This document shows positions 43,954 to 52,604 of a stretch of DNA of 57,773 nt, piece by piece. Each line of letters begins with the position of its first letter. The stretch's first letter is position 1. The DNA is from JAJFFW01 sp963922595 (GTDB lineage Bacteria > Pseudomonadota > Alphaproteobacteria > Caulobacterales > Parvularculaceae). The DNA is taken from NCBI GenBank assembly GCA_963922595.1, contig CAWUIM010000013.1:1-57773 (forward strand), in the 5' to 3' direction. Under the pieces are notes generated by a model, which saw only the letters and a program-made list of their open reading frames with translations, was not told the DNA's origin and did not search any database. A program made the translations under genes and the position numbers.

Positions 43954-45506
43954 GCCGCCACCGCCCGGCGATTATATCTAAGGGCGGCGAGCGCTGCGCT
44001 CTTACCGGCGGAACCGCTAACGCACCGCCCCACCTGCGCTTCGGGGCCACAGAAGAACACGCCCTTCAATCCGGATGCATTACGCAGCGCCTGGGCGCGT
44101 TGCGCTTCGGCGAGAACCGACTGCGCGCTGGCGAAGCCTTCCGGCGCAAGGCCGAATTTCTCGGCAATGTCGCACGACAACGCCACATCAATGGCCTCAA
44201 GTCGATCAGCGGCGCCCGGCGCAATCTTTTCGATGGTGCTGAGCGCGGCCGCCTGAATTTTTTCGCGCAGCTTATCATCCGGCTCCGTCGTATACGGCAA
44301 CGGATGCAGCCAGCCGGCCCCGAGGCTGCCGTTGGGCGGCGCCCAGCCTTCTTCGAACACATTCGGAAAAACGACTTCCATCAACAATTCGGACGCCACG
44401 TCCCCGTCACGCGCCATCCGGTAGGCCCGGCGCATTTGCAGCCGGTCCGGCGTATAAACGAGCCGGCGAGAAAGATTGGCTTTCGTTTGCCCGTCGCGCG
44501 GCGTCCCGTTTAATGCAAAGTGAATCTTCGCCGACGCGAATTTTGGCGCGGGCGGCGTCAGAATTTTCTGAAATTCTATATCGATGAGACCCGGACCGAT
44601 CTGTTCCATGAAGACCTGTCGTCCGTTCAACGCATTGACGACAATCGGCGCCCTGATTTGTCCGCCGTCGCGCATGGCGACGCCGCCGACGCCGTCCCAT
44701 TCCACGAGCAAAGACTGAATGTCTGCGCCTGCGCGGATATCGACACCCGCGCCCTGGACGGCCCGGCGTAGCGCATCGAACAGCCCGCTATACCCGCCGC
44801 TTGAAAGCGCGCAGGCTGCCTGCAGGCCGGCAGCCTCCCCTGACCAGCGCCGCAATAAAGAAAGAAAACTGTGAGGATCGCTCGGCTTTAATGCCGAGCG
44901 AAGCGAGGCTTCCGCAACAAGCAGGTCTTTAACCCGGTGATCCTCGAAATACTGATCAAGCACATGCTCCAACGACGCGGAGCCGAATTTCGTGAATAGC
45001 TGCTTTGTCCGCTTGGAGAGTTTATGCAAGGGCTCGCCGTAGAAAAATGGGCGAAGCTCTCGCGCCGCCTCAAGCATTTCCTCAACGAACTTCTTGTAAG
45101 CCGCGCCGTCATCGTCGCTCATGTCGGCGACGGATTCAAAAGATTGGAATAGGTCGCCCGAAATAAACAGCGCGCTCTTATCAGCGAAGTAATAGACGGT
45201 GTCGAACCGGCGCTGCACAAACGACAAACCGTGGCGATAGAGGTCGAGCGACGAGACGATCTCGGGGTCGAGTTCACGCACGAGAAAGTCGCCGTCGTCC
45301 GCAAAGTAACCGGGTGTAAAGGGCCGCAATTCAGGCGGATATAGCCCCGCCTCAAGAAGAACGGTTTTAAGACCGGCGCGACCGAGATAGGCCGCGGCGA
45401 CCATGCCGTCGATGGTCCCGCCGATCACCACAGCATCGACGCCGCCCTCTATGCGTGCGCCGGCCGGCGGCGCCGGCTCCTCACGGAACTGAAACTCGTC
45501 ACCCAC
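43950..45506 (-). CDS. phytoene desaturase-like FAD oxidoreductase
   Basis: The 518-residue protein resembles the CrtI/phytoene-dehydrogenase-like family. The N-terminal nucleotide site reads VVIGGTIDGMVAAAYLGRAGLKTVLLEAG, where the GxGxxG motif has become GGTIDG, so the middle glycine is missing. The adenosine-ribose Glu of VLLEAG is kept. The C-terminal FAD block CGPEAQVGRCVSGSAG is close to the family CGxxxxPGGGVSG motif. No other carotenoid gene is present, so a carotenoid role is unlikely. It is coupled by an 8-base overlap to the upstream flavoprotein-like gene and by ATGA to the GcvT-like gene. Confidence 0.82.
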   Translation of the reverse strand: MGDEFQFREEPAPPAGARIEGGVDAVVIGGTIDGMVAAAYLGRAGLKTVLLEAGLYPPELRPFTPGYFADDGDFLVRELDPEIVSSLDLYRHGLSFVQRRFDTVYYFADKSALFISGDLFQSFESVADMSDDDGAAYKKFVEEMLEAARELRPFFYGEPLHKLSKRTKQLFTKFGSASLEHVLDQYFEDHRVKDLLVAEASLRSALKPSDPHSFLSLLRRWSGEAAGLQAACALSSGGYSGLFDALRRAVQGAGVDIRAGADIQSLLVEWDGVGGVAMRDGGQIRAPIVVNALNGRQVFMEQIGPGLIDIEFQKILTPPAPKFASAKIHFALNGTPRDGQTKANLSRRLVYTPDRLQMRRAYRMARDGDVASELLMEVVFPNVFEEGWAPPNGSLGAGWLHPLPYTTEPDDKLREKIQAAALSTIEKIAPGAADRLEAIDVALSCDIAEKFGLAPEGFASAQSVLAEAQRAQALRNASGLKGVFFCGPEAQVGRCVSGSAGKSAALAALRYNRRAVAA

Positions 45507-46812
45507 CGCGTACCAACCTCATAGCCAATCGCGCGGCCGCCGCGATTTCGTTCACTTCAGGCGCCGGCGCATGAATTGTCGGCATATTTTCGTTCAGCGG
45601 ATGCTCCGGATCGAGCTCAGCGGCCCCAAAGACTTTAACATCCGTACGTTGAACGGTCTCAAGCGCGCCGTTTAGATATTTCCCAAGACGTTGAAGGACT
45701 TGCTTACCGAGGATTTGGCGGTCTTGCCCCGTCCATTCGCGCGGGCCGTCCTCGGACGCCAAGAGACGCGGGCAATAGGGCGTGCGGGCGATAATCTCCT
45801 TATCGCCGAGTTCGAACATTAATGGCGGATTTTCCGGGGTTCGCCCTTCCAGAACCGCATCGCGCGCAGCACGAATCTCGTCCTCGGTCTCGGCGATGTA
45901 ATAGATCGCGTTCAATCCATCCTTTAATTCAACCGGCGGCGATGAAGTTTCAGAAAGCTTTACGCTGATGAGCGCCTCTGCGCTCTCCGGCGCCGCCAGA
46001 GGCGATGGATCATCTTCCGTGCGCAGCCCCATCGCCGTAGCGATCCGCAGCGACGACGCCATCACCGCACGGGCGCGTAATCCATCACCTAAATCGAAGT
46101 CGATATTGTAATTGCGGTTATCGTGCCGCTCGATCCGGCGAATCGGGTAAGCGATCTTCTCAACACTGAGCTTCTCACACACCCTGTTCAACGTTTCCAC
46201 AAGCGTATCGTCGTTTTTAACGCGCCAGGCTGACCAATCCGAGGCGGAGGCGAGCGCAAAGCCAGACCCCGGCTCTTCTCCGCCGATCCCGAATGTCAAT
46301 CCGGCGACAGAGGCCAGATGTGTTTTCAAATGATCGCTCGTGAAATAATCGTCGAGCAACCCCGCCATTGAGTCGGTGAGCATGCCGTCAAGCGGCGCTG
46401 TCTGATGTAGTCTTTCCGGGCTGGCGACGATCTGTTCGCCGGTCGGCCGCTTACTCTTCTGTTTACGGCGCATTTCCGACCGGAAGTCGCTCCACAGCGC
46501 ACTATCCGCTGGCGCGGTCTTATCAAGCGCTTCAATCGTGTCGTGATCATCTGCAAAGGTTGTAATCGCTTCTGCGTCGTTGAAAAGGGAAACGCATGCG
46601 CTCACGGGTTCCGGCGTCAAGCCGGTCTCATGGAGATCAAGACGGCGCCAGACGAAATTTGGAATAGAGGCGACGGACGCCTGCTCTGTCGGTTCGTGGC
46701 CTGTCGAAATAACGGCGCAGGCTGCGCCTCGACGCGCAGCGCAAGCGGCGGCGGCGAGCCCGCTCAAGTCGTCACCGATTACGACCAAATCAAATTGGCG
46801 GCGATTTCCCAT
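45499..46812 (-). CDS. divergent FAD oxidoreductase-like protein, possibly not catalytic
   Basis: The 437-residue protein starts with a Rossmann-like fold, DLVVIGDDLSGLAAAACAARRG. The glycine motif is GDDLSG, with the middle glycine lost, and the strand ending VISTG lacks the acidic residue that binds the adenosine ribose. The normal C-terminal CG...GG FAD motif is not visible. The domain layout otherwise resembles its partner at 43950. It may be a non-catalytic subunit of a heterodimer. It starts 14 bases after the glnE stop, with AAGGCGG upstream. Confidence 0.75.
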   Translation of the reverse strand: MGNRRQFDLVVIGDDLSGLAAAACAARRGAACAVISTGHEPTEQASVASIPNFVWRRLDLHETGLTPEPVSACVSLFNDAEAITTFADDHDTIEALDKTAPADSALWSDFRSEMRRKQKSKRPTGEQIVASPERLHQTAPLDGMLTDSMAGLLDDYFTSDHLKTHLASVAGLTFGIGGEEPGSGFALASASDWSAWRVKNDDTLVETLNRVCEKLSVEKIAYPIRRIERHDNRNYNIDFDLGDGLRARAVMASSLRIATAMGLRTEDDPSPLAAPESAEALISVKLSETSSPPVELKDGLNAIYYIAETEDEIRAARDAVLEGRTPENPPLMFELGDKEIIARTPYCPRLLASEDGPREWTGQDRQILGKQVLQRLGKYLNGALETVQRTDVKVFGAAELDPEHPLNENMPTIHAPAPEVNEIAAAARLAMRLVRGG

Positions 46813-46826
46813 ACTCGAATTCCGCC

Positions 46827-49691
46827 TTAACCCTTCGCCTTCACTAACGGCCCAATGAGACTGTCATAAATATGCTTAACGTCCCGTTCCGTGCGCGTAA
46901 GCAACGATTCCGCCGCCTCAAGACTATTTACCCCGCAGGCTTCGCTCATCCGCTTGATTAATGCAAGTCCCGCGCCTTCCGGCTCAAAGACCGCGCCAGT
47001 GGCGGCGCGGCTTAGCTGAAGGGTGGATTGGTAAAGGCCTGACGCGGCGCGCAACGTTGTTAAGGCGTCGCGGCCAAGGGCGTTCGCAGCGTCTGACGGC
47101 ATCGCGTCCCACGCGAAACGCGCGCTGTATAAAAGCTGCAAATATTGGTGGATAAAATCAATGTCTGTGACGCCCCCGGCGACGTTCTTAACGTCCCAAA
47201 CATTCACGGCCGGTTTTGCGGACAAGAGGCGCAGGCGCATTTCGTGGACGTCGCTCGCAAGCGCCACGGCGTCGCGCGGCCGGCTGATGATGTGATCGAT
47301 TTCACGCGCCAGGGCCGCCGCGAATTTGGGACCGGCGTCGATGATCCGCGCTTTCGTCAGCGCCATCACTTCCCAGGTCCAGGCGTCTTGCGCGAAGTAT
47401 CGCGTAAAAGCCGATCGGCTCACCGCCGCCGGCCCGGCCCCGCCGGACGGGCGCAGTTGCATATCAACCTCGTAAAGAGATCCCTCTTCCGTCACGGCCG
47501 TCAGCGCCGTGACGATCCGCCGGACGAGACGGGTGAAATAGGTGGTGGCGTCCAAGGGTTTCGCGCCGTCTGAGACCGCTTCCTCGGCGGCGTCATAAAC
47601 AAAAATCAAATCGATATCGGACGTCGCCGTCATATCGCCCGCGCCGAGCCGTCCGAGACCGACGATCGCGAGCTCTCCGTCGATGTCGCCATGGACCGCG
47701 CGCATTTCCATCCGCGCGACAGGGACCATGGACGTGAGAACAGTATCTGCGAGATCGGAATAGGCGCGCGCCGCCGCGTCTGGCGCGACGCGTCCCAAAA
47801 CGAGCGGCGCCGTAATCTGAAATTTTTCCTCCCGGGCCCAGCGACGCGCAACGTTTAACCTATCTTCGAAATTTTCGGCGCTCGCTAACTGCGCCTGAAG
47901 CCCATCGCGATATGCAGCCGGGCTGGATGGAGGCTGAGGCCATGACGGATCGAGCAACGCCTCAATCAGATGCCGGCGGCGGGCGAGCTCTTTACCAAGA
48001 AACGGCGCGACCGTCATGATACGGATCAGGCGGTCAAAGATCGCCGGGCTGTGCGCAAATAGCGAAAACACCTGAACGCCGGACGGCAGGCGTCCGAGGA
48101 AGGCGTCGAAAGCGACGAACGCCGCATCCGGATCACTGGCTGCGCCGAGGCTTTCCAGAAGACGCGGCGTCAGCTTCGTCAATATCTCGCGCGCCCTTTG
48201 CGATGCGGTGGCGCGCACGCCGCCCGCGTGCCAATGGCGCACCCTGTCGCTCACGATCTCTGGACGGCAGAAGCCCATTGCGCTGAGAGTCTCAAGGGTT
48301 GCGGGATTATTCTCAACGCCGGTGAAACTCAAACTGCCGGTCGACGAGGAAAGCCTCTCTTCCTGATGAAACAGGTCAGCGAAATGTTCGTGTGTGCGCT
48401 CCATGACGTTACGCAACTGCGCCTCGAAGGCGCCTGGCTCCTCCCCCAGAAACGCTGCAAGGCGCAGCACGCCCTCACGCGATGTAGGCACTTTATGGGT
48501 CTGTTCATCATTGACCATCTGGATGCGGTGCTCGACCTTGCGCAGATATCGATAGGCTTGCGCGAGCGAGCCGCGCTCTTCTTCCGAAATCTGCTGATAG
48601 GCGCATAATCCGGAGAGCGCATCGAGCGTGCTCCGTGAACGCAAGTCCGGGTTCTTACCGCCAAGAATGAGTTGTTGCGTTTGTACTAGAAACTCAATCT
48701 CCCGGATGCCGCCCCGGCCGGTTTTCAGGTCGTGCCCCAGGAACTCAATCGCGCCGCCGCCCTTGGCCGCATGTATCTGGCGCTTGATCGAATGGATGTC
48801 TTCGATGGCGGCGAAGTCGAGATATTTCCGCCAGACGAAGGGACGCAGGTTTTTCAGGAACGCTTCACCGAGGGCGATATCGCCCGCCGCGGCGCGTGCT
48901 TTGATAAACGCCGCCCGCTCCCAGTTCTGTCCGTAGGCCTCGTAATAAGTCTCCGCCGCACCGACGGAAATCGCCGCCGCTGAGACACCCGGGTCAGGCC
49001 GCAAGCGCAGATCGGTCCGGAACACGTAGCCGTCAGCGGTTTGTTCCTGCAGAAGTTTGACCACCTGCTTAGTGGCTGCGACGGCGATCTCGCGGGCGTT
49101 TCCACCAAGGGCGTCAGTCTGCGGATCGTACAGGATAATGATATCGATATCGCTGGAATAGTTGAGCTCGAAGGCGCCATGCTTGCCCATGGCGAGGATG
49201 GCGACGCCCGACCCGCGCTCCGGCGCTTCAACGTCATGCGGCGTAAACCCTTTGGCGGTCAGCGAACGCAACGCGCCGCGCAAAGCGCCTGTGAGCGCGG
49301 CGTCAGCGAATGTAGAAAGGGCTTCTGCGGCCTCCATCGTGCTCCAGGCGCCGCTAATCTCGGCGAGCGCCAGGGCGAGCGCGGCCCTAATCTTTGCAAT
49401 GCGCAACCGCCGCATCTGATCGCCGCTCTCGGGCGCGTCACCGGCGGTCTTCGCTATCATGCGGGCGTCTTCTAGCGTCTCCTCCAGCGGCGCATTCACC
49501 AATCGATCCAAGTCCGCCTGCGGATGAAGCATTAGTCGCGATAGGTAAGGAGAAGCGCCGCCGACCCCTGCAACAAGCGCTTTCACTGAAGAAGGCGCGC
49601 CGGCCAGAATCGGCGACAAAGCTTCTCGCAGCCTTTGCGACGCCGCTTCGTCATAGACATGGGGGACTGTCTTGATCTGATCCGCGAGCAA
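46827..49691 (-). CDS. glnE: glutamine synthetase adenylyltransferase/deadenylylase
   Basis: GlnE adds and removes AMP on glutamine synthetase in response to nitrogen state through PII. The 954-residue protein has two nucleotidyltransferase domains. The removing domain holds the carboxylate pair Asp181/Asp183 (SSDIDIIILYD), and the adding domain holds Asp692/Asp694 (ATSDIDLIFVYD). The order and length fit the family. The TTG start has AGGA 8 bases upstream. It heads a run of minus-strand genes. Placing it upstream of the flavoprotein trio gives a tentative link to nitrogen metabolism. Confidence 0.94.
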   Translation of the reverse strand: MLADQIKTVPHVYDEAASQRLREALSPILAGAPSSVKALVAGVGGASPYLSRLMLHPQADLDRLVNAPLEETLEDARMIAKTAGDAPESGDQMRRLRIAKIRAALALALAEISGAWSTMEAAEALSTFADAALTGALRGALRSLTAKGFTPHDVEAPERGSGVAILAMGKHGAFELNYSSDIDIIILYDPQTDALGGNAREIAVAATKQVVKLLQEQTADGYVFRTDLRLRPDPGVSAAAISVGAAETYYEAYGQNWERAAFIKARAAAGDIALGEAFLKNLRPFVWRKYLDFAAIEDIHSIKRQIHAAKGGGAIEFLGHDLKTGRGGIREIEFLVQTQQLILGGKNPDLRSRSTLDALSGLCAYQQISEEERGSLAQAYRYLRKVEHRIQMVNDEQTHKVPTSREGVLRLAAFLGEEPGAFEAQLRNVMERTHEHFADLFHQEERLSSSTGSLSFTGVENNPATLETLSAMGFCRPEIVSDRVRHWHAGGVRATASQRAREILTKLTPRLLESLGAASDPDAAFVAFDAFLGRLPSGVQVFSLFAHSPAIFDRLIRIMTVAPFLGKELARRRHLIEALLDPSWPQPPSSPAAYRDGLQAQLASAENFEDRLNVARRWAREEKFQITAPLVLGRVAPDAAARAYSDLADTVLTSMVPVARMEMRAVHGDIDGELAIVGLGRLGAGDMTATSDIDLIFVYDAAEEAVSDGAKPLDATTYFTRLVRRIVTALTAVTEEGSLYEVDMQLRPSGGAGPAAVSRSAFTRYFAQDAWTWEVMALTKARIIDAGPKFAAALAREIDHIISRPRDAVALASDVHEMRLRLLSAKPAVNVWDVKNVAGGVTDIDFIHQYLQLLYSARFAWDAMPSDAANALGRDALTTLRAASGLYQSTLQLSRAATGAVFEPEGAGLALIKRMSEACGVNSLEAAESLLTRTERDVKHIYDSLIGPLVKAKG

Positions 49692-49751
49692 TCGATCGTC
49701 CTGACAAACTACGTGATTATTTCACGCTCTATTGGCCGTGACCGCAAGCAC

Positions 49752-49788
49752 AAAAAAGCCGCAAAAGCCCGAGGGCTCTTGCGGCTTT
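49752..49788 (-). terminator. rho-independent terminator of the HU gene
   Basis: GCCGCAAAAGCCC (49758-49770) pairs with GGGCTCTTGCGGC (49773-49785) in a 13-base stem with one mismatch. On the minus strand the stem is followed by a run of six U. It stands 23 bases past the HU stop and isolates HU from glnE. Confidence 0.9.
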
Positions 49789-49811
49789 GCAAAAATATGG
49801 GGTCAGCTAGA

Positions 49812-50096
49812 TCAGCAGCCTGCAGCAGTCTTTAAGTTGGACGCAGGGCGGAAACGCAGGCTGCGTGAGGCTTTGATCTTGATCTCTTCGCCAGTGCGCG
49901 GATTACGTCCTTTGCGCGCCGGACGCTTCGTCACCGTAAACGTACCAAAGGTTCCAATTTGGTACTTGCCTTCTTTCTTGCTGCGCTTCAGGCCCGCCTC
50001 GATTTCGCCGAACACAAGTTCGACCACGCGCTTTGCTTCAGCGTTGCTCATGTCTCCGGCTTCAGCGACATTTGCGATAAAATCTGCTTTGCTCAT
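49812..50096 (-). CDS. hup: HU-family DNA-binding protein
   Basis: The 94-residue nucleoid protein has the HU/IHF fold. The DNA-contacting arm begins at FGTFTVTKRPARKGRNPRTGEEIKI, including the Pro that intercalates between base pairs, and a RSLRFRPASNLK tail follows. A GAGGAAG sequence lies just upstream of the ATG. HU bends and compacts DNA. It is probably transcribed alone, given the strong terminator after it. Confidence 0.95.
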   Translation of the reverse strand: MSKADFIANVAEAGDMSNAEAKRVVELVFGEIEAGLKRSKKEGKYQIGTFGTFTVTKRPARKGRNPRTGEEIKIKASRSLRFRPASNLKTAAGC

Positions 50097-50266
50097 CTTG
50101 CTACTTCCTCGAATGGATGGCGCGGTATTTATTCCGCTGATTGAGCCGTTTCATGAACGACTTAAGGCAGACCCAAAACTGATTTATTCAGCGGCGCAAG
50201 AGAGCCGGCGCCATAAAACTCAAGTTTTTACTGAAGATTATGCAAACGGCGTGATTCGCTAAATCG

Positions 50267-51688
50267 TCAACTGCGATCAAAGGGCGGAAAATACAATGAA
50301 ACCCGCAAACCCGTTCCGTCTTCTGTGGCGCCGCTCAGTTTGAGCTTTGCGCCATGCGCGCGCGCCACCGCGCTCACAAGACTTAAGCCAAGCCCGCTCC
50401 CGGGCGAGGTGCGGCTCGTCTCCAGGCGCACAAAGCGGCGTAAGACGTTGGATCGATCGCCTTCGGGAATGCCGGGCCCGTCGTCCGCGACGGACAGAAC
50501 CACTGTGCCTTTGGCGGTTCGATTGACGCTAATTTCAATCTGCGTACCGCCTTCTGCATATTTCAACGCATTGTCGAACAGGTTTGCAATCGCCTGAGAA
50601 ATGAGCGTGCGCGAGCCTTTGATGGGCGGCGCAGGGCGGGTTGTGAGCGTTAAACCGAACCCTGCGTCCTGCGTTGCAGGTTCATAAAGCTCGGCCATTT
50701 CCTCCGCGATCGCGGCCAGATCAATCGCCTCCATCACCCCGGCGCCCTCACCCGATTCAATACGCGCAATAGAAAGAAGCGCGTTGAAGGTCGCAAGCAT
50801 ACGGTCGGAATCTGCGAGCGTGGCGCGCATTATTTCGACCTTATCAGGCGCATCCGCCTCCAACGCATTTGACAGACGGTTATGGATACGCGTTAACGGC
50901 GAGCGCAAATCATGAGCGATATTATCGCTTACCTCCCGCATGCCCGTCATCAGGCGTTCGATCTGATCGAGCATCGTGTTGAGATTAATCGCAAGGCTTT
51001 CGAGCTCATCGCCGCCGCCCGTCAGGGCGATGCGCTGTGAGAGATCGCCGCCGCGGATTGCTTTGGCTGTCTTGTTCACTGAATCCACGCGGCGCAAGAG
51101 GGACTGCGAAAACAAAAGCCCAATCACAAGACCAAGCGCGATTGTCGCCAGGGTAATCCGTACAATGACGCCTTGTGATCGCTTCTGCAAATTCCGCCGG
51201 TCGGAAATATCCCTGGCGACAAAGACAAGAAAGGAAGTTTCTGCGCCTTGCGCCTCACTGAACCGCAAAATCTTGCCGCGCCCTTCACGGATTTCCACTT
51301 GTCCTTCGCCATCTCCCTGCCCCGGAACCGGGCGCTCATAGGTAAAGCTGAAAAAGTTCTCATCCGCCGACAGCGCTTCGGGCGGTAAAGCGGTGAGATT
51401 TCCCGCCAGGACAGCGCCGGACGGCGCCGTCAGAAGCATGTAGAGACCATCGCCCTGAAAGACGCTTTGCGCGCGCACCGCTTGAACAAGCTTACGCGGC
51501 CCATTCTCCGTGGCGAACAAGTCCGCAAGCGCGGACATATCGCGGTCGATTGTGGCGTCGGTCTGTTGGCTTTCGAAAACCGACGTCGCCCGGTAAAGAT
51601 AAAACCCGAGCATGCCGACGACGCTTGAGAAGACGACAACATAAATCAGGGTAAAGCGGATCGACGTCGTGCGGAGCAGGCGAAGCAT
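50267..51688 (-). CDS. two-component sensor histidine kinase (EnvZ class)
   Basis: The 473-residue membrane kinase has two transmembrane helices (about 11-31 and 175-195) around a periplasmic domain of about 140 residues. A HAMP linker (190-245) precedes HisKA, with phospho-acceptor His259 in NIAHDLRSPLTR. The ATPase has the N-box LFDNALKYAEGG, G1 DDGPGIPEGD and G2 GSGLGLSLV. It lies downstream of the response regulator with a 136-base gap and is its likely partner. Confidence 0.9.
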   Translation of the reverse strand: MLRLLRTTSIRFTLIYVVVFSSVVGMLGFYLYRATSVFESQQTDATIDRDMSALADLFATENGPRKLVQAVRAQSVFQGDGLYMLLTAPSGAVLAGNLTALPPEALSADENFFSFTYERPVPGQGDGEGQVEIREGRGKILRFSEAQGAETSFLVFVARDISDRRNLQKRSQGVIVRITLATIALGLVIGLLFSQSLLRRVDSVNKTAKAIRGGDLSQRIALTGGGDELESLAINLNTMLDQIERLMTGMREVSDNIAHDLRSPLTRIHNRLSNALEADAPDKVEIMRATLADSDRMLATFNALLSIARIESGEGAGVMEAIDLAAIAEEMAELYEPATQDAGFGLTLTTRPAPPIKGSRTLISQAIANLFDNALKYAEGGTQIEISVNRTAKGTVVLSVADDGPGIPEGDRSNVLRRFVRLETSRTSPGSGLGLSLVSAVARAHGAKLKLSGATEDGTGLRVSLYFPPFDRS

Positions 51689-51824
51689 CGGTCAAGCGCT
51701 CCGACGGGGCGAAAGGGGCGCAAGCGTAATCGTCATCGGCGTAAGACGGCTTTCCTGTTTTCGCATCAGGCCTTACGCGAAACACGAAATTCCCGCCAGA
51801 CGCTTTGGATTGCGCGTTAAAGCG

Positions 51825-52511
51825 TCAATCCTGATCTGAAATCGTATAGCCCGCGCCGCGGATCGTTTTCAAGAGCGGCTTGTCAAAATCCTTATCGATC
51901 TTCGAGCGCAATCTGGAGATATGAACATCGATAACATTCGTTTGCGGATCAAAGTGATACTCCCAGACATTCTCAAGAAGCATGGTCCGCGTCACAACCT
52001 GACCGGCATGACGCATCAGATATTCCAACAACCTGAACTCGCGCGGCTGAAGATCAATCTTCTTCGACGCACGCCGAACCGTCCGTGTAATGACGTCTAT
52101 CTCAAGATCGCCGACCTGATAACGCGTCGTCACGCTCGCCGACGGCGCCGCAGCTTGCCGGCGGCCCATAGCCTCAACACGCGCGAGCAATTCGGAAAAA
52201 TCATATGGCTTGACGAGATAATCGTCGCCGCCAGCCTTCAGGCCTTTAACGCGATCGTCCACTTCTCCGAGGGCGGACAGAAAAAGCGCAGGCGTCTGGT
52301 CGCCGCCGTCGCGCCGCTCCGTTAAAAGTGTCAGGCCATCTTTCTTGGGTAGCATGCGATCTATGACGTAGGCGTCATAATCACCAGCGCCCGCCATATT
52401 CGACCCGGTCTCGCCGTCAAGCGCATGATCGACGACGTGGCCGGCTTCTCGCAACCCTTTCGCGACAAATGCCGCCGCCTCATCATCGTCTTCAATGACC
52501 AGAATTCGCAT
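51825..52511 (-). CDS. OmpR-family response regulator
   Basis: The 228-residue protein has a receiver domain (1-118) with the phosphorylation site Asp51, the acidic pair Asp8/Asp9 and the conserved Lys in VKPYDF. The winged-helix output domain (about 130-225) has the recognition segment NVIDVHISRLRSKID. AGGGAG lies before the ATG. The gene sits between degP and the kinase, so it probably controls envelope-stress genes, including degP. Confidence 0.92.
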   Translation of the reverse strand: MRILVIEDDDEAAAFVAKGLREAGHVVDHALDGETGSNMAGAGDYDAYVIDRMLPKKDGLTLLTERRDGGDQTPALFLSALGEVDDRVKGLKAGGDDYLVKPYDFSELLARVEAMGRRQAAAPSASVTTRYQVGDLEIDVITRTVRRASKKIDLQPREFRLLEYLMRHAGQVVTRTMLLENVWEYHFDPQTNVIDVHISRLRSKIDKDFDKPLLKTIRGAGYTISDQD

Positions 52512-52604
52512 GACTTTTCTCCCTTGAAAGGCGGCGCCGCGCCGGCCGCATCAGTCTCTGAGCTTTAGACCGAGCCCGCCCGGAGGCGCGCCCGGTCGTT
52601 ATCA

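Noticed and set aside
43950..45506. Carotenoid biosynthesis gene crtI
   Set aside because: The family likeness is real, but there is no crtB/crtE/crtY neighbour, and the glycine motif is altered. The specific name is not justified.
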